Part shown: positions 47,788 to 59,843 of the stretch, piece after piece
Numbering within the stretch: the stretch's first letter is position 1
How the letters are laid out: each line of letters starts with the position of its first letter
Assembly (NCBI RefSeq): GCF_000471905.2
Contig: NW_006498572.1
Coordinates: forward strand, 1,222,012 to 1,286,011
DNA: 64,000 bases
Direction: 5' to 3'
Source of the DNA: Amborella trichopoda
Lineage: Eukaryota > Streptophyta > Magnoliopsida > Amborellales > Amborellaceae
The notes under the pieces: generated by a model
Databases searched by the model: none
What the model was told of the DNA's origin: nothing
Seen by the model: only the letters and a program-made list of their open reading frames with translations
Made by a program: the position numbers and the translations under genes

Positions 47788-48194
47788 GGGGTGAGGTTTG
47801 TATAAGGCGTCAACCTTATGCTATTGAAGTAAGGTACGTGTTAATACTTTGCCGATAGTGTACTTTGGTGGATAGTGTACTTTGGTGCTACAAGCGGCGC
47901 AATGATATAAAAATCTATTGTTGTTTTCGATTATAAAATTTAAAGTTTCAGAAATTATGATTTATAAACACTTGAAAATATTGAAAAATGGATGGTTCAT
48001 ATGATGTGTTAGAAGATTAACTAATAATATAATTATAAATTTTTTTTTATTATTATGTTTATTAATCTTAATATCAAGATGATCGATTTGATAATTTTTC
48101 AGCAAAAGAAAAACTGTCTAGATGATCGATTTGATAATTTTAGGTGCACCTTACCAGTACAGTATAAAGTTGAGATGTTATATAAACTTTTTCC
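47788..48194 (-). mobile_element. MITE family A, copy 6, immediately upstream of DUF642 gene
   Basis: It is flanked by 'tttccttat' (47779-47787) and 'tttctttct' (48195-48203), 7 of 9 identical. The ends are 'gggtgaggtttgtataagg' and 'gttatataaactttttcc'. The inner part is diverged, with an extra duplicated 'gatgatcgatttgataatttt' (48078 and 48120). Confidence 0.7.
48179..48187 (+). promoter_or_regulatory. Candidate TATA box of the DUF642 gene, inside a MITE end
   Basis: 'ttatataaa' stands about 200 bp before the start codon. A start site near 48215 would give a leader of about 165 bases, which is rich in GA repeats (48238-48260 and 48353-48380). No other TATA box is seen between 48195 and 48380. 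This is an inference from sequence only. Confidence 0.4.
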
Positions 48195-48380
48195 TTTCTT
48201 TCTTTATTTATCCAAACTCTTTGTTACAGAGTGAGTGAGTGAGTGAGGAGAGAGTGAAGCAGAGTAACGGAGAGGGGCACCGACTCTCGAATCGGGTTTA
48301 AGGCAGGTCCATTCGTGGCCTCCTTTCTCTCTCTAATGTCCCTCTAAGATTTAGAGAGAGAGAGAGTTGTTGAGAGAGAG

Positions 48381-49738
48381 ATGGCAGCATCTGTAGCTGG
48401 CTTAGATCGAATGGCTCGACTCACGTGCTTCTTCGTCTCTGTGTTTTGCTTTTTCTCTTCCCATGTAGCTGCAGACGACGGTACTGACTACCCTTTCTTT
48501 CGAGAAAAATCCTTGCATTTGTTTTAAAGATTAAGCTAGCATTTTTTTTTTTTGTTTCTTTTTCGTTTTTTTTTGTTCTTTCGTCGTTTTAGTTTTCAAA
48601 TCTGGTAATGGATTTGGGGCTTTCGCATAAACCTTTTTTTGGTTTTTTTTTTTTTTTGTTGTTTTTTTTTGTTTTTCACTTCTTCGGGGTTTGAAATGAA
48701 TCTGCATTGTTGTAGAAAACGGCTTCTCTCGTGAATGTGATTTGCTTTGTTTTTGTTCTAATTTATTTACTTTGTTGCAATTATTTGATGAAAATATCGA
48801 GTGCATTGTATTCAGATATTAGTTGCGAGTTGTGATATTTAAGTCTTATTCATTACATTTTCTGATTTGAAATAGAGTGCGAATGATATTCGTTGTGAAA
48901 TGTATTTTTCATTACTATTTTCTCTGAAAGCGAGTTTGGTATAGTCTCTCTGTCTTTGTTGTCTAATGTTTTGATCATTGATTTGGTACTCTCGATTTCT
49001 GAATCATTCTTTATCGACATAAGTTTGGTTTTCTTTTCTCTCACTGAATATATTTAACTAATTTTGTGGGGAGCTGTTTTCATTTTTCCAAGAATTCACG
49101 GGCTTTACATATAGATTTCTATTTTGCTCTCTGTCTAGTAATTTTCCCAATCGACATTTGGTTTCTCCTTTCCATCTCTCAGTTCAATTTCAGTACTCTC
49201 TGCAACTTTTATATCTTTTCGCCTTAAATGCTTGCAGGCCTTATCAGTAATGGTGATTTTGAGACTCCTCCACCAAATGGATTCCCAAGTGGGGGCCTTG
49301 GAGAACCAGAGACCTCTGAAATTCCAGGTTGGCAGAGCAATGGCACCATTGAACTAGTGAGCTCAGGCCAAAAACAGGGCGGAATGATACTTATAGTTCC
49401 ACAAGGTTCTCACGCCGCAAGGCTTGGTAACGATGCAGAGATAAATCAGGACATTAAGCTCGAGAAGGGCTCGACTTACTCCGTTACTTTCAGTGCAGCA
49501 AGGACTTGTGCCCAGTTAGAGTCGATCAACATTTCAGTGCCCCCTGCTACTCAGAGTGTTGATCTTCAAACACTTTACAGTGTTCAGGGATGGGATTCCT
49601 ATGCTTGGGCTTTTGTGGCTCAGTCTGAAGACTCTAAGCTGGTGTTCAGGAACCCTGGCATGGAGGATGACCCCACTTGTGGACCCATCATTGATGACAT
49701 TGCCATTAAGAAGCTTTTCACTCCTGATAAGCCCAAAG
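48381..49738 (+). CDS. DUF642 (BIIDXI-like) secreted cell-wall protein, exons 1-2
   Basis: Exon 1 (48381-48480) begins with the first ATG after a GA-rich leader. It encodes a signal peptide with the hydrophobic run 'LTCFFVSVFCFF' and likely cleavage after 'SSHVAA'. Exon 2 (49238-49738) joins in frame across a GT-AG intron and encodes a whole first DUF642 domain: 'LISNGDFETPP', 'IPGWQSNGTIELVSSGQ', 'VPQGSHAARLGNDAEI', 'VTFSAARTCAQ', 'YAWAF', 'DDPTCGPIIDDIAIK'. It ends at a donor 'aaag|gtacgt'. DUF642 proteins are plant apoplast proteins with two galactose-binding-like domains; some bind cell-wall polysaccharides or pectin methylesterase. The second domain is not found in this window after exon 2. 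The only candidate next exon is at 60351-60433. The reading frame is clean, so this is probably an active gene. Confidence 0.92.
48481..49237 (+). other. DUF642 gene intron 1 (757 bp)
   Basis: It starts 'gtactgac' and ends 'aaatgcttgcag'. It is T-rich throughout, including long T-runs at 48541-48675. Removing it joins 'GCA GAC GAC G' to 'GC CTT ATC', keeping the frame. Confidence 0.88.
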
Positions 49739-49789
49739 GTACGTCTGCTGGAACTTTATCTGTCATTTTAATTTTGGAAAATGGTTAAT

Positions 49790-49985
49790 TAAAGTAAGTA
49801 AAACCTCACTTCATAACTCATTCAAAATTACAATTCAAGTATTGGAAGACCTTTAGATCGATCATTTTGACTTGAAAATTATGGTTGTGAAAAAAAAAAA
49901 AAAGATTTCTAGCTCTAAAAATAGTGTATATTGTAACAAATTATCTAGACCGTCCATGTCACCCTAAAACTAAGTGTTCACATAT
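49790..49985 (+). repeat. MITE family A, degraded fragment in intron
   Basis: 'gatcgatcattttgacttg', 'aaaaatagtgtatattgtaa' and 'ttatctagaccgtccat' match the family core in the same order. The ends are missing. Confidence 0.5.
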
Positions 49986-50937
49986 CGTAAAGCAATGGAG
50001 AATTTAGACTTGCTCTTGGTTTTTCAATTGGAACTAGGTCCCTTGAGTTTTGGTAACATAGATTGTCTTGGGGCTCTATTGGAATTTGAAACTTAGCCAG
50101 AAGAAATAGATTATCTTGTATGCTTGAATTTTATGGAAATTATGAAGCATTTTTCTAATTTCTTTTTATATCAAGCATCTGCATAGGCGGCCAAGGCGAC
50201 GCCTAGGTGCCGCCTTCTGCATTCTTAAACATTGCTAGGCACATGAGCGTTGTCATGAAATAGATTTTTCCTTTTATTATGCCAGCTTAATAGGTGTTCA
50301 TTGTGCCTTCGATGAACAACCCTAATGTTCTGATCGCGGAACTTTTCCCAGTAGTTTTTCCCACTAAATTAGCTGTTAAGAGTAATTAAATTTGTATGTT
50401 GATTAGAAATCCCAAACAATAGGTGTGTCGCTTTGATTTTTCCCCAAAATTATCTGGTTATCTCAGTTTTAGTGGCTATGCAACATGTGTTCTTGATGAG
50501 TGATCTTCATTGAATCATCTGACTATTTATTATTTACACTTGATAAAATGAAATTTTTGTGTGTTTTCTGTATAAATAACTGAATTTTACTGAATAAAAT
50601 GAGTGTACATACATCCATATCATAAAAAAGGAAAAAGAAGAAAAATATACAGTATTGTATGATACCATTTATGGGCTTTGAATGACCTATAACTCAGAGC
50701 AACCAGATTTGGTGCTTTTTACTGCTTTGTTCATGAAATTCAGTTGTTCCATACCTACCAGAGTAGGCTTGCTATTCTTCATAAAAATTACCTGTATATT
50801 TATTCTTCAGAGTTGTCATACATGTTTTTAATCATAGTAGCTACTGTAATTTATGGGTTTATTGGTCCATCCTACCATATATAACTTCCTCTGGTGACTG
50901 GTGGCGGAATGATTTTCGTAAACCATTAATTTTTTCC

Positions 50938-51115
50938 AACTACTTTTTTTTTTTTGGAATGTTCACAACAACTTTCATTAAATATAAGGGAGCATGGTTC
51001 CATTGTTGCAAATGTTACAAGATGAAGAAATAGAGAGATGCAAGTCTCTTTTACAGCCAACAAAATACTTTTTTTTTTTTTACCCCCAACAAAATACTTT
51101 TTAAAACACACTATT
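50938..51115 (-). repeat. Possible retroposon 3' tails (A-runs on minus strand)
   Basis: T-runs at 50944-50956 and 51069-51080, with 'gttcacaacaactttcatta' between them, look like one or two LINE or SINE tails on the minus strand, similar in layout to 43288-43410. No coding part remains. Confidence 0.3.
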
Positions 51116-51677
51116 AATCTCAATATTTTTTATTTTTGGACAAAAGTACCCTTATTTGTTTTAAAATAATTTTTCTCTAAAAACTTCAAATTTGAAATTT
51201 TAGAAAGAAAAACTATATCAAAATTTTTGGATAAAGAAACTATCTCAAATTTCAAATTCAAGAGAACGAAACTATCTCAAAAGTTTTGGAGGCAAATTAT
51301 ACAAATTCTCTCACTAAAACTTGAAATTATAGATAATTTCTCTCTAAAAATATTTTCAATATATTATATTTTACATTAATTTTCCATAATTTTCCTAAAG
51401 ATGTCTCCACTATATTATATTTTACATTAATGTGCTCTTTTATTTTTTGTTATTTTACTGGAAATATTCACTTCGATAATTTCGTAATTGGGGGACATTT
51501 GGAACTTGACCGCCAAAGTGAAGGAGCGGAAGGGAGCTACACGCACCTTTTTTACGCCTTGCATTGTGTTAATGCTAGATTATATCTACACTTAATATCT
51601 TGAATAAAATATATTTTTAATTAGATATTTAGCTTTTTATTTGAAAATACTCGTCAGGGTGATACCCAAATTTTTAA

Positions 51678-52002
51678 GGAAAAAATTTATGTATGGTTGC
51701 AACCTTAAGATGTAGAATTAAGGTGCACTTCAAAAATCCATCATAGAAGGTTGTTTCGATGTTGGAAAATTATTTGATTGATCATCTTGGTATCGAGATG
51801 TATGAATATGAAAAGAAAAAGAATTTTGAATCCTAAAAATAGTATATCTTAAGACAAATTATCTTAGGTGATATGATTTCAAGATTTTCAAGTGTTTATA
51901 AATCTACTTCATTTATTCTATTTTTGGAGTTTAAGATTTTATATTTTAATATGAAAATAAATTTTCAAGCCTAAAGATTGCAACCTTATACCAACCGCAC
52001 GC
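51678..52002 (+). mobile_element. MITE family A ('GCAACC' subtype), copy 7
   Basis: It starts 'ggaaaaaatttatgtatgg', ends 'ccaaccgcacgcac', and is flanked by 'aatttttaa' and 'actttttaa' (8 of 9; right copy overlaps the last two bases by my placement). The core is shared with 42696-43025. Confidence 0.7.
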
Positions 52003-52689
52003 ACTTTTTAATTCAAAAAAATGTATTCACCGTAATGGAATGCAGGAGCACTTGTAAACAATAAAAAAGAAAGACCGAAAAATGTGACGTCATATCACCT
52101 CTCCTTATCAATGCTTTCCCAGCCTGCTTTGTTAGAGGTGCACTTGTAGGAGCTCATTGTACGCTTGATCTCCTAGGTAAGAAATATATTTTTTAATCTA
52201 AAATTATCGGAGATATTAGCATAAATTCTTTTTTTTTGTTTTTGTTTTTTTTAGTTGAGTAAAACAATCCTAGGTGAATCTTATTTTCTTGGGGGTTGCA
52301 AAGCCACCATATTTGTTGTCCAATCTTTTCCCTCCATGGGACCCTCAAACTGCTTTATTCATGCTTGGCTTCCATGATTTATGTATCTTTTCTCTTTTCC
52401 TCTATGATCATTTTAGAAAATATATTATTCACACCACTTGTGTATGATTCGTGGTACACAACATGGGTCCATTTTGATGATGGTGGAGAGTAATTGCAGT
52501 TTCCCAGTGACATATGTGCCTGGGTATGCTTGATCTCCCACAGTAAAATAGAATTGATGGTGGATGCTTCGTGGTATAGATATCATATGCTACACTAACA
52601 CCATTGATGTTGTATGAGTTACCTTTCGTTTTTCTCAGGTTTTCTGCCATGAAAACAATTTTCTATTTTTGCCTGGGCTGCAACGATGG

Positions 52690-52935
52690 TGGCAATTGGC
52701 CCAGCCAACCTTGGCCCTACCCGGTCCTTGTTCCCATAGGGTTGGCCCTGGCCTTGATTAGGCTAGGCCGGGCCAAAAACAAATGAAGGAAAAGTAACAC
52801 AAAAAAAAAAAAGAGCCTCGGATAGGGGCTGCAGGTAGGCACTAGTCCTAGTCTAGCCCTTGGGCTACACAATTTGTGGTACAGGACCTACATTTTAGAG
52901 CTAGGCTGGGCCACTGGCCCATTGCCAGCCCACCT
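52690..52935 (+). repeat. GGCC-rich repeat, copy
   Basis: It opens 'ggtggcaattggcccagcc' and closes 'ggcccattgccagccca', which are near-complementary. The text resembles the complete copy at 60710-61005. Confidence 0.5.
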
Positions 52936-53070
52936 GCTATTGTTTTTGTGGTTCTTTTCCATTAGTATCTCATATTCTTTCATATAATTTTGCATGTCTT
53001 TCTATTTTATGTTCTTTCAGGGTCACTTTCATGGATTTAATGTCTTTTAATTTTCTTGCTATTATAAAAA

Positions 53071-53275
53071 ATGAAACCATTTACTTTTAATACAAGGTTG
53101 TCACAATTACTTACAACCATTTGATGTGAAATTTGATAGCTTGGATGTGTCATAAAGTTCGAGGAAATTCTTTTTAAGTTTGAGCTTGGTCAATGGATTA
53201 ATTGCAGCCACCCAATTTCACATCCAATGGATAAGATTAATGTGACCACCTTGTATCAAAAGAAAATGGTCTCAT
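53071..53275 (+). mobile_element. MITE family B, copy (about 205 bp, long TIRs)
   Basis: The left end 'atgaaaccatttacttttaa' + 'tacaaggttgtcaca' pairs with the right end 'tgtgaccaccttgtatc' + 'aaaagaaaatggtctcat'. The inverted repeats continue for 50 bases or more. No open frame is present. Confidence 0.7.
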
Positions 53276-53464
53276 TATACTTTCTCTTATTGTAATTCAT
53301 TTTGTATCATTCACTTCAAGTAAAGCTGGCAGCAGATAAATGATTGATAGCAAAAAAAAAAAAAAAAAACCAATTGCTCCGTGTATCTAGAGGTCTCACT
53401 TTAGCATGCGGGAATCTTCCGGAGTGAGGGAATTGTTTTTTGAAAAGTTAAACATAAATGTCTT

Positions 53465-53847
53465 ATGTTCTACAAGGATGCAACCTTAAACAATCCAATC
53501 AAGGTGCACCTTAAAATTTTATCATAACATGTAATTTTGTTATAAAATTTTTTTAATATTATTTTAAAATCTATTTTCATATCTATTTAGAAAATTTTAA
53601 TTCAAAAAATGGTTAAAATCAAGTAGATCTATAAATATATGAAAATCTTGAAAGTGGACAGTTTAGATAATGTGTTGCAAGATGCACTATTTTTAGGACT
53701 CAAACTTTTTGCTTTATATTCATACATCTCAATGTCAAGATGATCGATTAGAAGGTTTTTTCAACATTAAAACAACATTTTCAATAGATTTTTGAGGTGC
53801 AACTGTGATTCTACATTTTAAGGTTGCAACCTTATATAAACTTTTCC
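53465..53847 (-). mobile_element. MITE family A ('GCAACC' subtype), copy 8
   Basis: It starts near 'acaaggatgcaaccttaaac' and ends 'gcaaccttatataaactt' + 'ttcc'. The core is in reverse orientation ('acatctcaatgtcaagatga'). The left end is damaged, so no target duplication could be seen. Confidence 0.65.
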
Positions 53848-54714
53848 CGTGTCTTATTCCTACTTTTTTTTCTTTTTCTTCTCTACTGTAAAATATTTCC
53901 ATGTTTTAAAGTTGTACAGCGACGATACCAAAACTATATTGCTTTTAACTTGACGTCGCATATTAACACTTGAGCATGTATTAACACTGTCCCTACACGC
54001 ATTGTAGGAAAGACACCTCATTTTTTTTCGCGTTTGAGGTGCAGACATCCCTCACCAGAGTGTCTAGCTTTTATAAGAGTTATCCTATCCAAGGAACCTA
54101 AAGGATGACTTTATCAAGAAATGATCCTTACTCCTTAAGAGTACCTGTATTAGATTTTCTATATTTCGAACATGGAGAAATGTGTCTTGTAGGAGTTATA
54201 TCCTATTCTACGGATTACAAATAGAAACACAAGGAATTTATCTCTAAGGTTCTATTTGGATGTACTCGTTATCGATGATAAATTCACTGTTTAAAAAAAA
54301 AAATGCTATTGATAATGAATTGTTTGTTGTTTGACAGTGTTCACCATAAAGTTATTTGAGTTGAACTTATAACAATTTAATATATAATTTTATCTTTCTA
54401 AAAATCTGTTTTTACTTCATTCAAAGTACTTGGCTGAAAGTTATTTGTTTTTTTGCTAGAATCAGCTACAAATAGCTGAAAATTGCCCAAAAAGTTAAAT
54501 GGTTAAATAAACCAAGATACATACCAAACATCTAACAAAACAACATTATTTAAGTATATTTGTTTTAAAAAACATAGTTCATTCCGAATAAAATTAATTG
54601 TGATCTAAAAAGCCCTATAACATATTGTTTGTTGATTAAATTTTAATTAGGCGTATTCTGTATAGAATTCAAAACCCAATGTTTAGAAAAACGGATCAGG
54701 ATTGAGTATAATAG

Positions 54715-55115
54715 ATTAGATGATATTGAGATGGATGCGTGGCAAGACAAGAAGGGACAGAATTCGAAATGAATACATTAGGAAATATTTAAGTGTGGTA
54801 CCAATAGGCAATAAGATAAGAGATAGTAGATTTTGGTAGGCAGGCCATGTGTGGTGCAGATCCAATATAACACTTGTTAGGAGGTGCGAGTTAGTTCAAG
54901 TGGAAAGCTAAAAAAGCATAACAACGAGTTAGTCCAAGTGGAAGGCTCAAAAGAGAAGGGATGGATTTAAAAGGGCATAGTTGAAATTAATGAGAAAACA
55001 TATAGGGACTTATGGCCTCACTAAGAACTTTAGTAGAAAAAAGTGACGGACCAGGATTTGTATAACCGACTTCAATTAGTTGGGGAAAGGCTTTGACGAG
55101 GATGATGATGATGTC
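54715..55115 (+). pseudogene. RTE-type LINE, 3' end
   Basis: The plus frame from 54748 reads 'LRWMRGKTRRDRIRNEYIRK', then 'VPIGNKIRDSRFW', a stop, 'AGHVW'. This is the conserved C-terminal region of RTE elements in plants. The 3' end 'ggctttgacgaggatgatga' carries the short ATG-type repeat that closes RTE elements. A duplicated 'gagttagt(t/c)caagtgga' (54890 and 54926) lies inside. It is 5'-truncated and dead. Confidence 0.75.
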
Positions 55116-56215
55116 AGGATTGACCTTTTAAAATTGAAACAATTAATTAAGTCAAATATGTTTGAATATATTAAACATACTAAATCATTTGAAATTGAAA
55201 AATATGTTTTTTTTGCAATAGTTTAAGGCAATTATTAAAATTATAAACAATGAACACCTTTTTAAAGTTTGAAAAGTTGACCCCTAAAAGTTTGAAAGAT
55301 AAACTTTAAAAATTTTGAAGCCTATTTTTGCGATGTGTTTAAGGTTCGAACTTTGAACTTGATAAAGTTTTAAAGAATTGTAAGAAATAATAGAGCTCAA
55401 AATAAAATAAAACACTTAATTATTTATCTTTTGGTTTCATCTAATAGGAGCATATACTTAAGAAAATATGTACATCTTATGAAGTAGTAGAAAATGGTCA
55501 AAATGGTGTTTTGTCGGGTGGAAAGACATGAGAAATAGAGTAGAATCAAATAAAAGGGTGAAACGGTGAGAAGAATGATTAAAAAAGGACTAATTTCGAT
55601 ATTCGAGTTTTTCGGTTTTAATTTTAAAATTTTTATTAGGGCTATGGTAGATCAACGAGAGGAATAATTTGGGGATGAATTTGACAGATTTGGCTGAAAA
55701 ATGAGAGAGAAATAGATGATTTTCAATTTTGGTGACTTTTTACTATTAAATAAATATTTATCAAAATTTACGCATTTATGTTAAATCAAATCAATCATAT
55801 GTGTTTGTAATAGCACCGTAGATATAGTCAAAATGAGTCTTCCTCCAACAATGAATCTAGACCATCCATTTAATGAATTTTAAGATCTAGATTTTTACGA
55901 ACTCAAATTCAATTTTTTCTTAACATTGTTCATCTAATGATACTAAAATCATAAACAAAATTAAAATTGGAAAAGTAATAAAACAAAAATCTTTTGAGGC
56001 TTAGGTCTTAAGTATCCACCAAAAGGATGGCCCATGCTAATCGGGTTTAAAAAAAAAACACTTTTTATGATATATTTTCAATTTTTTTTTTTTGTTATTG
56101 TTCATTTGATTGAAAATAATGTTAAGTTGAAAAAATTATAGTTTTTAAAAATTGTTTCATTATATTACTATAAAATTGTTACATGAAATTACGTAATAAA
56201 TAAGGATTGTATGCT

Positions 56216-56422
56216 ATGAGACCATTTATTTTTAGTACAAGGAGGTTACAATCACTTTTAGCCATTGAATGTGAATTCAATAGATAAAAATGTATCACAA
56301 TATTCGTTAAATTTTGTTTTGGACTTTGTGCCTAAACAATGACACATCTTCAACCACTTGATTTTAAATCTAATGGTCAATAATGATTGTGACATCATAG
56401 TATCAAAAGTAAATGGTCGCAT
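56216..56422 (+). mobile_element. MITE family B, copy (about 207 bp)
   Basis: The left end 'atgagaccatttatttttag' + 'tacaaggagg' pairs with the right end 'atcatagtatcaaaagtaaa' + 'tggtcgcat'. The inner text 'ccattgaatgtgaattcaat' matches the other copies. Confidence 0.7.
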
Positions 56423-56465
56423 TATATATATTTCCTAATAACGGATGGCACCGAGATTTTTTATA

Positions 56466-56715
<250 letters not shown>

Positions 56716-57283
56716 AGAATGTACATACATACCATTGTTACATAGAAGCCAGAATCACTCTTTGCAATTAGATATCAAATTGGATGGATTGGGGTGTGTC
56801 ATAAAGTACGAAAAATTGTTTTTGAATTTTGATTCTAGTGAATGAAACACTTACAACCTGATTTAAGATGTAAATGACGAGTGATAATAAAGAGTCTCTT
56901 TGTGTACATTTACTCTATATACAATCTTTATAAAAAATTGCATGTTTGCACATGTCAAGCCTTGTCTACATACTTGACCAACACTCACCCCAGCTTCTAC
57001 GTTTTTTTTTAGAGAGTGTTCCATTGCTCGGGCCCGCCATCGTGGCAAGCGTGAGTATCCCTACGGTGTTCAACTTGGAGATCTTAAAAAAATATTTCAA
57101 AAAAACAAAGAAAAAATTTAGGAATATTTTGAAAGTTTTTTTGGCCATATGAATATTGTTTTTTTAAATTTCCCTCCTTTTGGATTATTTCTAAAATATC
57201 CCCCACTCTTAAATTGATTTATTTGTCAAAATCTATTTTTCACTACTTTTTTAACGTCATTTAGTTGTGTTTTGTTCAATTTT

Positions 57284-58471
57284 GGAAAAAACAGCCAACC
57301 GGAATCAGCCGGTTAGAAAGGAACTGGGACCCTCCTAGTTTCATGTAGCCTCGATTTTAGGGTACTAGTTATAATTTACCTCACCCCCCTCTAAAAAAAA
57401 TAAATTTTCAGACCAAAACTGGTAAAAAAGTATAAGAACTGGCCAATTTTTTAACTAACCGGCTGGTCTTCTTCTAACCGGACCAGTTTAAAAAAAAATG
57501 TTGTAATAATGTAAATAAAGGCCGTAATGAAATAATATCCTGTTATTTGCAGCATGGACCTGTTAGTTGCAATAGAACCCATGTTTTTTATTTGATTTCG
57601 ATTTTTCCAAAATTTTTCAGACTTTTTAAGGATTTTTCAATCAATTATTGAGTGCAATAATTGATTTTCTAGTATTAAACGATTGATTTGCAATTGGAAA
57701 CCCACCGAAAATCAAATTTTTTTGTTGCTTTTTTGTGTTTTTCACCTTTTCGAAACAATCCGTTAAACTACAGATTGTGACATCGTTTTTGGGTTTTTCT
57801 CGGTCACAATCTGGGTCTTTTGTACATCAAGAGTTAGTTGGAAGTTGAAGCCCTAATTTCATCGAAAATCCGAGATTTGGTGCAGTATTGCATGAGAGAG
57901 ATTGTTAGGGAGTCCACTACTAGGTTCGCCACGATATTTCTTACTATACAATTAATGTTGGACAACAAGCCAAGATTGAAGTCAATGATATGCTCTGATG
58001 AAACGAGGCCACAAATATGTAGTTTAGTTGATTTTTTTGAAACCGTGAAGGACAAAAAGTCGGTAAAAAAAGTTTGATTTTCGATGTGTATTTTGTTACA
58101 AATCGATTGTTTTATAGTAGAAATCAATTATTTCAATCAATAATTGACTTGAAAAACCTGAAAACAGCTGAAAAATCGAATCATAGTGAAACAAATAAAA
58201 ACTCACAGGTTTTGCTATAAATAACAGCCACTGCTACAAATAACTGAGAATTGTTTCACAACGGTTGTTATTTGTGTTATTACCTATTTTTTAAAAAAAT
58301 TGGTATGGTTAGCAGAAAATAGGCTGGTAAGTAAAAAAACGTTCATGTACTTTCCGACCAGTTTTGGTTAAGAAATTTTTTTGGGGGGTAAGTCGTAGTA
58401 CTAGTACCCGAAAACTGGGGCTAATTGGATTCAGGAAAGTCCCGGTTCCATTCTAACGGGCCGTTTTTTCC
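57284..58471 (+). mobile_element. Long-terminal-inverted-repeat transposon (about 1.19 kb)
   Basis: The left arm (57284-57722) and right arm (58070-58471) are inverted copies along their whole length. Both start 'ggaaaaaac(a/g)gcc' and then share 'gggtactag', 'aaaactggt', 'aatcaattattga' and 'ccgaaaatcaaa' in mirrored order. By eye the arms agree at about 70-75%. The 350-bp centre holds a hAT transposase fragment. The flanking bases ('tcaatttt' / 'tatacata') are not a duplication, so the insertion is old or the ends are slightly misplaced. Confidence 0.8.
57838..58077 (+). pseudogene. hAT transposase fragment between the long inverted repeats
   Basis: The frame reads 'SKIRDLVQYCMREIVRESTT', then 'RFATIFLTIQLML', 'PRLKSMICSDE'. 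In plant hAT transposases (DUF659 type) the matching text is a 'TRFAT.FLTL' block followed by 'LR.MF.S.EW'. Only about 70 residues remain. It may be what is left of the element's own transposase, which would make the whole element a deletion derivative. Confidence 0.6.
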
Positions 58472-58738
58472 TATACATACCCAGCCCAAGTAATTGCTTT
58501 GAACACTGGTTTTAATAACTGATCCATGAAAATTTATCATCTACCTATTGGTAAATCAATTTTACAAAATAAGGTAAAGAATAACAAAAGTAACCCGAAT
58601 TATTATTTGGAGGTCTCATTCATGCCCTGTTGATGGATAAAACTTTACAAAATCATTAAAAGGGTCAAATAATCTCTAATAGCGTTTGAGGGCATTTTTT
58701 TTTATTTACGTTAGATACCTCTTCAAAAAAATAAAAAT

Positions 58739-59170
58739 ACCTAATTTTCCCTTGTTCGGCATTTGGAATATGAGATAATCATAAGCACGTATGTAATTTA
58801 ACCCTAAAGAGGCTTAAACGAAATGATAAAAATGCCCTTAGTTGTTCCACATTACAAATAAAAATTATACCTAAATTTCCCTTGTTTAGCATTTGGAACG
58901 TGGGACAATCATGGGCATTGATATAATTTAACCCCTAAGAGGCTTCAACTAAATGATAAACAAGGCCTTAGTTGTTCCGCATTGTAAATAAGATTTGTAA
59001 TGTGGAACTAGGGTTATTTTTATCATTTTGAACTTAAATGCTTTGCATGTATCAAGTTACAAATTACTAATACGAAACAACTTAAGATATTTTCATTATT
59101 TAAATGAGGCCTCTTAGAGATTAAATTACTAAAATAGCCATCGTTATTTTGTATTCCAAATGTGGGACAA
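58739..59170. repeat. 130-bp tandem duplication followed by an inverted copy
   Basis: Units start at 58741 ('ctaattttcccttgttcggc') and 58871 ('ctaaatttcccttgtttagc'). From about 58995 to 59170 the same text returns in reverse complement ('tgtggaactagggttatttt' ... 'ccaaatgtgggacaaggg'). Confidence 0.65.
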
Positions 59171-59573
59171 GGGCGATTTGAGGATTTTTATTTTTCTCTT
59201 TTTTGAAGTATCAAGTGAAATGAAAAAAAGAAAAAGTACGCCTTCAACTGTTAACTGGGGCACTTTGAGATCTTTAATGATTTTTCGAAGGGTTTCAGCC
59301 CTTTTAGTAATATTTTCCCCTATTTCATGCATTGATCCCATTGTACAGAATTGTTTACAATTTGATCCAGGCCATTAGTACCCAAAGATGTGTGGTTTAC
59401 ATTTATCACCCAAGTTTCGGCATAGTGTTTTGCACTTAGAGGTATGGAATGGTTCGTATCAACCCTTCGTTGTTATCTATGTTGGGGATTGTCTTCCCGT
59501 ACCGCTTGGGCTACTATTCTGCCACATGCGGACTATATATAGTCCCGTGTATACAACATACATTTGTTTTTGA

Positions 59574-59843
59574 GGTGTGGTTTGTATAAATTTCAATCTT
59601 GATTGTAGAAATAAGGTTACCTTATTCTACACGGTCTGTTTTGCGTGGTGTAGATTAGACATATTTTTTTGACATTGTGTCAATATATGACACGTTTTTT
59701 AAAATAGTTTCTAATATACAATATTCTAGTAAAATAGACTGTATAGACTACTGCAACGTTATTTCTATAAACAAAGTGGACTTTGTAGATTACTGCAACG
59801 TTATTTCTTTGAAAAAAGTTGCAACCTTATATAGACTTTTTCC
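59574..59843 (-). mobile_element. MITE family A, copy 9
   Basis: It starts 'ggtgtggtttgtataaattt' and ends 'gcaaccttatatagactttt' + 'tcc'. The flanks 'tgtttttga' / 'ttattttta' agree at 6 of 9. The core is replaced by a short repeated text ('actgcaacgttatttct' at 59751 and 59793). Confidence 0.55.

Noticed and set aside
49739..49788. Read-through of exon 2 to the stop at 49788
   Set aside because: A strong donor 'aaag|gtacgt' stands at the domain end, and the read-through tail has no family similarity. It is possible only as an intron-retained form.
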